DNA of 5,109 nt from Acidobacteriota bacterium (GTDB lineage: Bacteria; Acidobacteriota; Terriglobia; Terriglobales; Acidobacteriaceae): NCBI GenBank assembly GCA_003224785.1, contig QHZV01000421.1, forward strand, positions 1-5,109. Reading direction: 5' to 3'. Positions 1 through 5,109 of this stretch are shown here, one piece after another. The position numbers were made by a program, and so were the translations under genes. Within the stretch, counting starts at the first letter, position 1, and each line of letters opens with the position of its first letter. Under the pieces are notes generated by a model, which was not told the origin of the DNA, ran no database searches, and saw only the letters and a program-made list of their open reading frames with translations.

Positions 1-1081
1 CCGGTGTCACATAGACTTCGACTTCCGGCGAAACTTCTTTTAGATAAAACTTGCAGATACCCCGCGCGCTGAATCCCAAACCTGCTTTGAACTTGATGGA
101 AATCCAGTTGGAATATTCGCCGACCTTCAGCGTGAATTTCTCCGAGTCGGTTGTAATCTGGGCTTGAGCCTTGCTTGTATTCGGGCGAATTTCAAAATTC
201 GAGCGCAGTTCCCCGCCCTGCTCTCCTGCGAGCGGATCATCTGGGCCGGGAACATAAGTTGTGAGAACGGGGCCATGCCGGTGAATTGGGATTCGCACTC
301 CGCCTTCGCGAAACTTATCTCCTTCCGCGCGAGTGGTGCAGAGACAAAAAGTTCCTTGGCTGCCCTTCAAGTCGGGTACGCACATTCCAGAGAGAAGCAC
401 GCCAGGGAATTTCTCTGGAGGAAAAGTCACCGGGACGCGAATCACCGATGAGAAGATTCCCGCCTTGCCGAGCCAATGCCAGAAAGGCGTGCCTCTCCGC
501 ATGCCCTTGATTTGCGCCTTGCCGAGCGGGATGGTGTACTTGCCGATCTTTAAGCTCCGCTTCGGCCCTTTAATTTCAGCCGACGAGAGAAATGGAAGGT
601 AGTTATTTTGATCGCGCGCGAGGAAGTCATAAATGTTGTGCTTGCCGGGATTCACGCCCGTCATAAATGTGGACCAGGCTACGGGCGAGATCGCGGGAAA
701 GGTTGTACGCAGCTTCCGGAAGGTCCCCTGCTCTTGGAGCCGCGCCAAATTTGGCAGCTTACCTTCTGCGATAAAACGCTCGGCTAGTTCTGGATCCATA
801 CCATCAAATCCGAGAATTACCGCTCGCTTGATTTGTGCCTTGCCGGAAGACTTTCGACGACGCAGCAATCTGAGCAAATGCCGGAGAGGCCACGTGAGAA
901 ACGCATACGCCGAGTAGAGGAATGCGACGAACAGAGTCCAGAAAGATGAGAGAACAGCGAACCCCGCGCCGGGGCCGGCATAGGCATGGCTCGACGTTGG
1001 ACACAACACGACCAGTACGAGCACCGCGATTAAGGCAGCCATCAACCGCGGAAACCGTCGTGTTTTAGAGTCACTTCTCAT
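1..1081 (-). CDS. Membrane-anchored AP-superfamily phosphodiesterase/phosphohydrolase, 3' end beyond window
   Basis: The frame is open from ATG 1081-1079 to the left edge (360 codons), with no stop seen. Residues 14-35 form a hydrophobic segment ending SHAYA, which could be a signal sequence or a first helix. Residues about 42-63 form a second helix, followed by a basic stretch (RLLRRRK, 71-77). The catalytic domain starts at about residue 86 with VILGFDGMDP, where D93 is the expected metal ligand. FPAISPVAWS follows, with S132 aligned to the Thr/Ser nucleophile of the type I phosphodiesterase/nucleotide pyrophosphatase family. The rest aligns block for block with the hydrolase at 4197-2216 (IPLG, GTPFW, SGM-PDL-G--GTF, CKFYLK), so the two are paralogues; by that comparison about 300-380 residues lie outside the window. 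The ATG is embedded in ATGA, overlapping the stop of the upstream membrane protein, which implies translational coupling. The family is well supported (predicted AP-superfamily phosphohydrolase/phosphomutase type); the substrate is not known. Confidence 0.88.
   Translation of the reverse strand, partial: MRSDSKTRRFPRLMAALIAVLVLVVLCPTSSHAYAGPGAGFAVLSSFWTLFVAFLYSAYAFLTWPLRHLLRLLRRRKSSGKAQIKRAVILGFDGMDPELAERFIAEGKLPNLARLQEQGTFRKLRTTFPAISPVAWSTFMTGVNPGKHNIYDFLARDQNNYLPFLSSAEIKGPKRSLKIGKYTIPLGKAQIKGMRRGTPFWHWLGKAGIFSSVIRVPVTFPPEKFPGVLLSGMCVPDLKGSQGTFCLCTTRAEGDKFREGGVRIPIHRHGPVLTTYVPGPDDPLAGEQGGELRSNFEIRPNTSKAQAQITTDSEKFTLKVGEYSNWISIKFKAGLGFSARGICKFYLKEVSPEVEVYVTP
1078..1081 (-). other. ATGA stop/start overlap between membrane protein and phosphodiesterase
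   Basis: The membrane protein ends GTT GAA ATA TGA, and the ATG of the next gene uses the last A of ATA plus TG of the stop. This four-base overlap is a standard signature of translational re-initiation in an operon, and it fixes the start of the downstream gene. Confidence 0.85.
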
Positions 1082-1851
1082 ATTTCAACTCGTAAGACTG
1101 TCTTAAACAAGAACCCAAAGATTAATGACAAGACGAAGAACAGCCAAATCCAGTTCCATTCGAGCCAAGCGAACGCGATGGTCCGCTCGGGGTAGTTGAT
1201 GGAAATGGACTGAACTGGGCTGTTCGAAGGCAGCGCATCTTCTCCGGAAACGAACATTCGTTCCCACCATTTATCCTTGAGCCGCGTTGGAGAGATTCGC
1301 CTGATGCCGGCAGCGACTTCCAACGATTTTAAAAGCGAGTCGCTGCCAACGTCGATCTGTAAATCGCGCTTGCCCGGTTCTTGCGTTACTACACGCCACA
1401 CGATCTCATTTTCTGCTGGAACATGGAGCGCGGGCGCGGTGAGCGAGTAGCTGGACGGCAATCGCAAGAACGCTTGATCGAGAGCATTGGAATCTACCAG
1501 GCGCGCCTTCACAAGGAATGACTGCCCGGTTGCGATCGGCGAATAGCCGAGATAGCGATCCACTTGCACCATCAGGAAAATTAATGGAATGCTGACGTAC
1601 AGAACGGGCATAAAAGCTAGACGCAGATAATTCCCTGTGCTTCGAATGATCCGCCAATAAGAAATCAGAACGACCTGAAGCTGGTCCTGAAATAATTGCA
1701 CCGCCAAGAGGTGGGCTTTGAGATGGTCTTTAGCTATTCGGATCGCTTTCTGGTCGGAGGTGTAGCGGAAGACGACGACCATCAGGAGCCCAATCGCAAT
1801 GGATAGTAGAAAAACCAACATCAATGGCGCGTGCAATTCAAGAAAGCTCAT
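1078..1851 (-). CDS. Conserved three-helix membrane protein of unknown function, coupled to the phosphodiesterase
   Basis: This is a complete 257-residue protein from ATG 1851-1849 to TGA 1080-1078. Membrane helices are predicted at about 9-28, 77-97 and 231-249. Between helices 1 and 2 lies a basic, amphipathic helical stretch (FRYTSDQKAIRIAKDHLKAH and following). Between helices 2 and 3 lies a soluble region of about 130 residues with a beta-rich look (EIVWRVV, GKRDLQIDVG, SISINYPER). The tail is short (FKTVLRVEI). By the positive-inside rule the N-terminus faces out, the 29-76 stretch is cytoplasmic and the 100-230 domain is periplasmic. I recall similar uncharacterised proteins next to AP-superfamily hydrolases in Acidobacteria and Planctomycetes, but cannot name a family. 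The topology resembles the Oxa1/EMC3/DUF106 group, which is only a suggestion. No clear Shine-Dalgarno precedes the ATG. The stop overlaps the next gene's start (ATGA), so the two products are probably made together. Confidence 0.85.
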   Translation of the reverse strand: MSFLELHAPLMLVFLLSIAIGLLMVVVFRYTSDQKAIRIAKDHLKAHLLAVQLFQDQLQVVLISYWRIIRSTGNYLRLAFMPVLYVSIPLIFLMVQVDRYLGYSPIATGQSFLVKARLVDSNALDQAFLRLPSSYSLTAPALHVPAENEIVWRVVTQEPGKRDLQIDVGSDSLLKSLEVAAGIRRISPTRLKDKWWERMFVSGEDALPSNSPVQSISINYPERTIAFAWLEWNWIWLFFVLSLIFGFLFKTVLRVEI

Positions 1852-1884
1852 TATCTATGAAGTAAGCGTGTACGCAGTTAGTTC

Positions 1885-1914
1885 CCCACTCAAGCCAAGG
1901 AGGGCTTGAATGGG
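1885..1914 (-). repeat. Palindromic element: 12-bp hairpin with CUCCUU loop
   Basis: CCCACTCAAGCC (1885-1896) pairs with GGCTTGAATGGG (1903-1914) around a six-base loop. In a minus-strand RNA all 12 positions pair (one G-U); in a plus-strand RNA one position is a C-A mismatch. It lies between the orphan coding fragment and the membrane protein gene. No T-tract follows on the minus strand, so it is not a canonical intrinsic terminator. It resembles the short interspersed palindromes seen between genes in acidobacterial genomes; that resemblance is from memory. Confidence 0.6.
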
Positions 1915-1933
1915 CCACCTGTCTGTTGCGGAG

Positions 1934-2104
1934 CTACTCGATATACCCCAGGCCTTGCAGGCGCTTTTTCACGAGCTCCTTTGACGGGGCGTCTTCGTCA
2001 GGCGGAAGAACCTTCTTGATTTCCTTTTCCAGAACGTGCAAGACGAATTCATCCACCGATTCGTAACCGTACGGGACTCGGTCAGATTCCCGCTTACCCA
2101 GAAC
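1934..2104 (-). pseudogene. Orphan C-terminal coding fragment ending in a KRLQGLGYIE tail
   Basis: After an in-frame TAA at 2107-2105, 56 codons are open down to TAG 1936-1934. The translation looks like real protein: a charged helical stretch (ESVDEFVLHVLEKEIKKVL), an acidic linker (PPDEDAPSKE) and the tail LVKKRLQGLGYIE. Tails of the type RL-x-x-LGY are common at the ends of AP-superfamily phosphodiesterases and at the sulfatase-TPR junction. No ATG is available; GTG 2056-2054 could give a 40-residue peptide, but without a ribosome site. The fragment starts right at the edge of a repeat (about 2094-2184). It is in the same frame as the end of the lipoprotein hydrolase (stop 2218-2216). It may be the displaced tail of that gene, or the end of a small gene starting at ATG 2229. 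It is most likely a remnant. Confidence 0.5.
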
Positions 2105-2170
2105 TTACGCCCCTTCGACAACCTCAGGGCAGGCCCTGGGCTAATAATTTCCGCCCCCTACGGGGCTTGG
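2094..2170 (-). repeat. GC-rich interspersed repeat with a second palindromic repeat nested in it
   Basis: Read on the minus strand the unit begins with a GCCCCGTAGGGGGC hairpin, passes a short AT-rich piece (GGAAATTATTAG), then CCCAGGG and, after an interruption, CGTAAGTTCTGGGTAAG. CCCAG and CTGGG are the two arms of a second hairpin. Inside its loop sits a 24-base segment (2110-2133) containing CCCTGAGGTTGTCGAAGGG, whose ends CCCT/AGGG are themselves inverted. A perfect palindrome CAGGGC-AG-GCCCTG (2125-2138) is created at the right-hand junction. Repeats of both shapes are familiar from acidobacterial genomes, but I cannot check copy number here. No transposase is encoded. Confidence 0.55.
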
Positions 2171-2184
2171 GACTTGCAGAAGTC
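2171..2184. repeat. Small inverted repeat GACTT-GCAG-AAGTC
   Basis: A perfect five-base stem with a four-base loop sits at the edge of the larger repeat and may mark its right boundary or form part of a transcription-end structure for the hydrolase gene. There is no T-tract on either side, so it is weak as a terminator. Confidence 0.3.
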
Positions 2185-2215
2185 TGTTTGTCGCTGGTAT
2201 CCGTCGAGTGATTCT

Positions 2216-3346
2216 CTATCTGCCTTCATTACCCGTCGATCTAAATACTGACTGTCCCATCATAGCTGGTGGCTTGGCGATTCCAAATTCTGAGAGGACG
2301 GTCGGGGCGATGTCGGTCAAGGCCGGCAACTCGGCGGAAATTTTCCGGTTGCTCAACAGGACACCGGGCACGAGCGTGTAGTCCATGCAATGATCGCCGC
2401 TCCAAGGATTTGTGTTGTCCTCGATTTCATCCGCAGGAAATGCTCCGAGAATGGTCTTCCATCCGGCGCGGTAGCCTCGGTTGTAGCCCACGATCATGTC
2501 TGGACCTGACGCCGCGTACGCTCCTTGATAAACCTCATTGGCGCGATCCACCCGCGTGATAACCGACAAACCGGTTTTTGGATCTTTTACTTGCAACAAT
2601 TTGTCTTTGATCTCGGTTAGCAATGCATCGGCTTGAGCGCCCGGTTGCACGATCCCGTTGCGCTCGCGGCCTCGCAGGTTCAGGTAAAAGCCGTTGAGCC
2701 CGATTCCGTAGGCTCGCGTCTGCGTCCAATCCACTCCAGCAAAGGGCTCGTTGGAGTCGAGGTCCGCGCCGCTCTTCAACTTGATGTAACCATTGTGCAG
2801 CAACCAGGTATTCAGATTGAACGACCGATAATACGGAGCGAAGCCATGATCGGAAAGCACAAGCAGAGTGGTATCGTTATCTAACTTCGGAAGCACCTCG
2901 CCCAGTACCTGATCAATCTGTTGATAAAAGTGAGGAATTGCGGAACCGTTCTGCGCTGCAAGTGCTGTGTCGTACTCAGGATGTTCGGTATCCATCAGAC
3001 GCCAGAACATGTGCGAGTTGAGATCAAGACTGGAAAAATAGAAAAAGAACACGCCATCTTGAAATTTAGGGAATTCTTTATCGAAGATGCGGCGGTGTTC
3101 GGCTAGCACGGTGCGCGCCTGGTCCAGATATTCTTTGTCGTCCAATACACCATCGGAGAGGGCCTTGGTGTCTTCCGCGATGCCCTGGGTATGGAATTCT
3201 CCCGCTTCATCTGACAGATCGCGAGAGTAGGCCTTCGGAGTGGAGATCGGAAGGGCCGGGTCCGCGGGATCAATGTTGACGGGCGAAACGTACAACTGAA
3301 ATCGAGGATGCGCCTGCTTGAGATAGAAGCGACACATGCCTTTCAC
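2216..3346 (-). CDS. C-terminal part of frameshifted AP-superfamily phosphodiesterase lipoprotein
   Basis: This ORF has a nominal GTG start at 3346-3344 and encodes 376 residues to TAG 2218-2216. There is no Shine-Dalgarno before the GTG. The frame is open further upstream to 3397, where it reads WTRVEFHLVPWFATVKG before MCRFYLK. That matches the paralogue's WISIKFKAGLGFSARG-ICKFYLK, so the GTG is not a real start and this is the distal two-thirds of one gene. It carries the remaining metal ligands of the AP fold: D108 and H112 (SSLDLNSHMFW), D166 and H167 (LSDHGFAP), and H319 (SGDHCMDY), then the usual closing block DIAPTVLSEFGI. It lacks the N-terminal metal Asp and the nucleophile, which lie in the upstream ORF, so alone it should be inactive. 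The sequence shows no other decay, so a recent mutation or an assembly error is likely. Confidence 0.85.
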   Translation of the reverse strand: MKGMCRFYLKQAHPRFQLYVSPVNIDPADPALPISTPKAYSRDLSDEAGEFHTQGIAEDTKALSDGVLDDKEYLDQARTVLAEHRRIFDKEFPKFQDGVFFFYFSSLDLNSHMFWRLMDTEHPEYDTALAAQNGSAIPHFYQQIDQVLGEVLPKLDNDTTLLVLSDHGFAPYYRSFNLNTWLLHNGYIKLKSGADLDSNEPFAGVDWTQTRAYGIGLNGFYLNLRGRERNGIVQPGAQADALLTEIKDKLLQVKDPKTGLSVITRVDRANEVYQGAYAASGPDMIVGYNRGYRAGWKTILGAFPADEIEDNTNPWSGDHCMDYTLVPGVLLSNRKISAELPALTDIAPTVLSEFGIAKPPAMMGQSVFRSTGNEGR

Positions 3347-4197
3347 GGTTGCAAACCAGGGAACGAGGTGGAATTCAACGCGAGTCCAGTCGCAGGATCA
3401 ACCGAAACGGTGAACGGTTCGAGTGACGCCGGCGATCCTTTACGAAAGGTATTGTCGGGGCCGATCAAGTTCGCGGAGACTTGCGAGTTTTCGACCTGCA
3501 CCGGAATGATCTGTCCGCCTTCTGTTGCGCCAGTCGCAGCTGTGGGATCGTCCGTGTAGAAAGAGAACGTGCCGTAGGTGCCGCGTAGATCGGGCGTACC
3601 CATGCCTGAAAGCGTGTGCCCTTTCGCCGGCGCGGGCGGAAAATTCGACGGAATGCGGAAGACGCTGTTGGGCACGCCGTGCTCATCAAGAACTTGCCAG
3701 AAAGCCGTTCCCTGCCGCAGTTGCTCGGCTGTGCCGCCTCCAAGTGGAATGACCCAGCTGCCGATGTGAATGGCGTGCTTCGGCGGCTCCACGCGCGAGG
3801 CAGAGAAGTAAAGCTCCATCGTCTTTGGATCGCGATGAATAAAATCAAAGATGGCGTGCCCGCCGGCATTCATTCCTGTAATTAGGTTTGACCATGCGAC
3901 GGGACTTTGCGGCGGGATGCTTGTAGTGAGCTGGCGGAACGATCCCTGCTGCATCAGCTTCGCGAAGTTCGGCATCTTGCCTTCGCCAATAAATCGAGTC
4001 AGCAGTTGCGGGTCCATGCCGTCAATTCCGAGGATGATGAGCTTGTGATGGCCGTGCCAACGCGGGCCACTGCGCCCGCACGAAATCAGCAACATGCTGC
4101 CGAGCAGGACGAGCAGGCCAGCCAGGGACGCACGGATCCGCTTCAGATTGTTGCTCCGAGTATTTTCAAGATGACTAACGCGGCGGTACTTAACCAA
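3343..4197 (-). CDS. N-terminal part of frameshifted AP-superfamily phosphodiesterase lipoprotein
   Basis: This is an open frame of 284 residues from TTG 4197-4195 to TGA 3345-3343. Residues about 24-40 form a lipoprotein signal ending LISC (C40), followed by GRSG, so a periplasmic, membrane-tethered location is expected. The catalytic domain opens with LIILGIDGMDP (D59, metal) and IPPQSPVAWS (S98, nucleophile position). After about residue 269 the homology to the paralogue stops: the last residues (GLALNSTSFPGLQP) are out of frame, and the true continuation lies in the ORF ending at 2216. Joined, the product would be about 660 residues, a normal size for this family. The start is uncertain. 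TTG 4197 follows an in-frame TAG and has no ribosome site, whereas CTG 4146 has GGAG seven bases upstream and gives a compact signal peptide (MKRIRASLAGLLVLLG). The substrate is unknown. Confidence 0.85.
   Translation of the reverse strand: MVKYRRVSHLENTRSNNLKRIRASLAGLLVLLGSMLLISCGRSGPRWHGHHKLIILGIDGMDPQLLTRFIGEGKMPNFAKLMQQGSFRQLTTSIPPQSPVAWSNLITGMNAGGHAIFDFIHRDPKTMELYFSASRVEPPKHAIHIGSWVIPLGGGTAEQLRQGTAFWQVLDEHGVPNSVFRIPSNFPPAPAKGHTLSGMGTPDLRGTYGTFSFYTDDPTAATGATEGGQIIPVQVENSQVSANLIGPDNTFRKGSPASLEPFTVSVDPATGLALNSTSFPGLQP
3388..3397 (-). other. Frameshift interval in the lipoprotein phosphodiesterase gene
   Basis: The upstream frame reads F-T-V-S-V-D-P-A up to 3391 and the downstream frame is correct from TGG 3388. 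In the downstream frame a TGA at 3400-3398 blocks reading further back, which confines the shift to about ten bases (CCTGCGACTGG). A single missing base restores one frame, giving DPA-x-WTRVEF against EYSNWISIKF in the paralogue. No slippery heptamer or homopolymer is present, so programmed frameshifting is not suggested. Confidence 0.8.
4139..4157 (-). promoter_or_regulatory. Possible Shine-Dalgarno and CTG start for the lipoprotein hydrolase
   Basis: On the minus strand CGGAG precedes CTG (4146-4144) with normal spacing, and translation from there begins MKRIRASLAG directly before the hydrophobic core of the lipoprotein signal. CTG starts are rare, so this is an alternative to TTG 4197, not a firm call. 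Confidence 0.3.
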
Positions 4198-4222
4198 CTG
4201 CTAGACTTTGAATATCCAAGTC
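4198..4222. promoter_or_regulatory. Very short divergent intergenic region
   Basis: Only 25 bases separate TTG 4197 (minus) from ATG 4223 (plus), or 76 bases if CTG 4146 is used. Both promoters must lie here or overlap the 5' coding ends. I find AT-rich patches but no convincing -35/-10 pair on either strand, so no promoter is called. Confidence 0.35.
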
Positions 4223-5109
4223 ATGCTTCGGTCAACGCTTCGCCTCTTCCACTTGTCTTTATTTATCTTAACGCCATTCACCTTAATGCTGTCTGGTAGC
4301 TCGTTTGCGGCTGCCAATCCGAATATCATTCTTATTACATTGGGATCGGTACGAGCTCACCGTGTCGGGTTCCTCGACGCGAAGCATCCGACTCCTGCCC
4401 TCGACGGTGTAGCGAAGCAGAGCATTGTCTTCGAGCATGCGTATGCGCAGGCGCCCCTCACCGTGGTTTCTGATGCGAGCATATTGAGCGGCACCTATCC
4501 GCAGACGCATGGGGCTACGGAGTTTGGATCACCGCTGGCAGCGGGCGTTTCGTGGCTTCCGGACGTGCTACACGGGCGAGGATACAAGAGGGTCGCGTTC
4601 GTGGGCACTTCAATGCTTGACCCCAAGAGCGGGCATGCACCGGGATTCGATCGTGGATTCGATTCCTACGACTCGAGCGGCGGAGCGAAACAGATTGTTG
4701 ACATCGTAGCCTGGGTTGGTGGGAAACACGAGACGCCCTTCTTTTTATGGGCGAACATAGCCCCGCGCGGTGGGGCTGCGACTGGGGATGCCGCCGTCGG
4801 AAAAATCGTGGAAGCATTGCGCAGCCGGAAGCTATTCGACGATTCAATCATTGCGATTGTTTCCGATCACGGCGAAAGTCTAGGCGCCCACGGAGAAGAT
4901 ACTTTCGGAGTATTTCTTTACGATGAAACGACCCACGTGCCATTGCTGCTGAAGCTGCCGACAAATCAACTCGCCGGGAAACAGGTTTCAGCGCGCGTGC
5001 GGACGCTCGACATCGCACCTACAGTGCTTGAAGCCGCTGGAATTCCTGTGCCATCGCAGATGCAGGGCCAGTCTCTTTTACGAATTGCAAAATCGAATAC
5101 CGGCGGGGA
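4223..5109 (+). CDS. Secreted sulfatase-fold protein with degenerate active site, 3' end beyond window
   Basis: The frame is open from ATG 4223 to the right edge (295 codons). Residues 1 to about 30 are a Sec signal peptide (R3 and R7, hydrophobic core 8-23, SSFAA cleavage area), so the product is periplasmic or exported. The body follows the AP-superfamily sulfatase order: PNIILITL, TPALDGVA, FEHAYAQAPLT, SGTYPQTHG, GFDRGFDSYD, PFFLW, VSDHGESLGAHGE, FLYDETTHVPLLLKLP, TLDIAPTVLEAAGIP and MQGQSLL. Several key positions differ from what I expect. The N-terminal metal Asp of the usual LDT/S-VRAD motif is Gly (G41), and the following Asp is His (H46). T80 is kept at the nucleophile position, but the usual TLPSH reads TVVSD. 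The His of EDTHG is Phe (F228). D215-H216 of the C-terminal metal site are kept. The segment after PFFLW is about 30 residues shorter than usual. Catalysis is therefore doubtful. Relatives often continue into TPR repeats, which would lie outside the window. There is no obvious ribosome site. Confidence 0.8.
   Translation, partial: MLRSTLRLFHLSLFILTPFTLMLSGSSFAAANPNIILITLGSVRAHRVGFLDAKHPTPALDGVAKQSIVFEHAYAQAPLTVVSDASILSGTYPQTHGATEFGSPLAAGVSWLPDVLHGRGYKRVAFVGTSMLDPKSGHAPGFDRGFDSYDSSGGAKQIVDIVAWVGGKHETPFFLWANIAPRGGAATGDAAVGKIVEALRSRKLFDDSIIAIVSDHGESLGAHGEDTFGVFLYDETTHVPLLLKLPTNQLAGKQVSARVRTLDIAPTVLEAAGIPVPSQMQGQSLLRIAKSNTGG

Noticed and set aside
633..917. Plus-strand ORF antisense to the phosphodiesterase start
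   Set aside because: The translation has no family resemblance, and the minus strand carries the conserved GFDGMDP and SPVAWS motifs in the same place.
1885..1914. Rho-independent terminator for the upstream minus-strand genes
   Set aside because: The stem is strong but no T-tract follows on the minus strand; a repeat-type palindrome is the better description.
2094..2184. CRISPR array or IS element end
   Set aside because: There are no regularly spaced identical repeats, no transposase and no target-site duplication that I can define.
2036..2251. Plus-strand 71-codon ORF through the repeat
   Set aside because: It is composed of the antisense of the orphan fragment, the repeat and the end of the hydrolase; it has no coherent protein features.
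3343..3346. GTGA overlap read as translational coupling of two separate genes
   Set aside because: The downstream frame remains homologous to the paralogue upstream of the GTG, and there is no ribosome site; this is a frameshift within one gene.
3385..3400. Programmed ribosomal frameshifting site
   Set aside because: There is no slippery heptamer, no homopolymer run and no obvious downstream stem; AP-superfamily genes are not known to need frameshifting.
3907..4299. Plus-strand 130-codon ORF spanning the divergent region
   Set aside because: It is antisense to the lipoprotein signal and catalytic start, and overlaps the sulfatase start in another frame; the composition looks like a shadow.
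4283..4847. Minus-strand ORFs opposite the sulfatase-fold gene
   Set aside because: They are arginine-rich shadow translations; the plus strand carries clear sulfatase motifs throughout.

Overview
The window looks like a chromosomal stretch of an Acidobacteria-type bacterium. This rests on moderate-to-high GC, on several related alkaline-phosphatase (AP) superfamily hydrolases clustered with a large-loop membrane protein, and on short GC-rich palindromic repeats of a kind I associate with acidobacterial genomes. The taxonomic call is inference from family resemblance, not from a search.

Layout. Most of the window (about 1-4197) reads on the minus strand, so the transcription order is right to left. 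First is a lipoprotein AP-superfamily phosphodiesterase-like gene (4197 to 2216), which a frameshift near 3390 splits into two overlapping ORFs. Next is a short repeat-rich gap (about 2094-2184) followed by an orphan C-terminal coding fragment (2104-1934). A strong hairpin (1885-1914) comes next, then a three-helix membrane protein of unknown function (1851-1078). That gene overlaps by ATGA with a second, membrane-anchored AP-superfamily phosphodiesterase (1081 to the left edge, 3' end missing). On the plus strand, divergent from the lipoprotein gene, a sulfatase-fold protein starts at 4223 and runs off the right edge. Its active site looks partly degenerate.

How the parts may work together. 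The two minus-strand hydrolases are clear paralogues (shared G-x-DGMDP metal motif, x-x-SPVAWS nucleophile motif, similar mid-domain blocks). One is a predicted periplasmic lipoprotein. The other is predicted to sit behind two N-terminal membrane helices with its catalytic domain on the cytoplasmic side. The membrane protein between them is tightly coupled to the second hydrolase and probably acts with it. The substrate is unknown; envelope phosphodiesters or phosphoryl-polyol groups are reasonable guesses only. I see no complete, obviously new system. The most unusual items are the split hydrolase gene, the degenerate sulfatase, the membrane protein with Oxa1-like topology, and the nested repeat beside a broken coding fragment.
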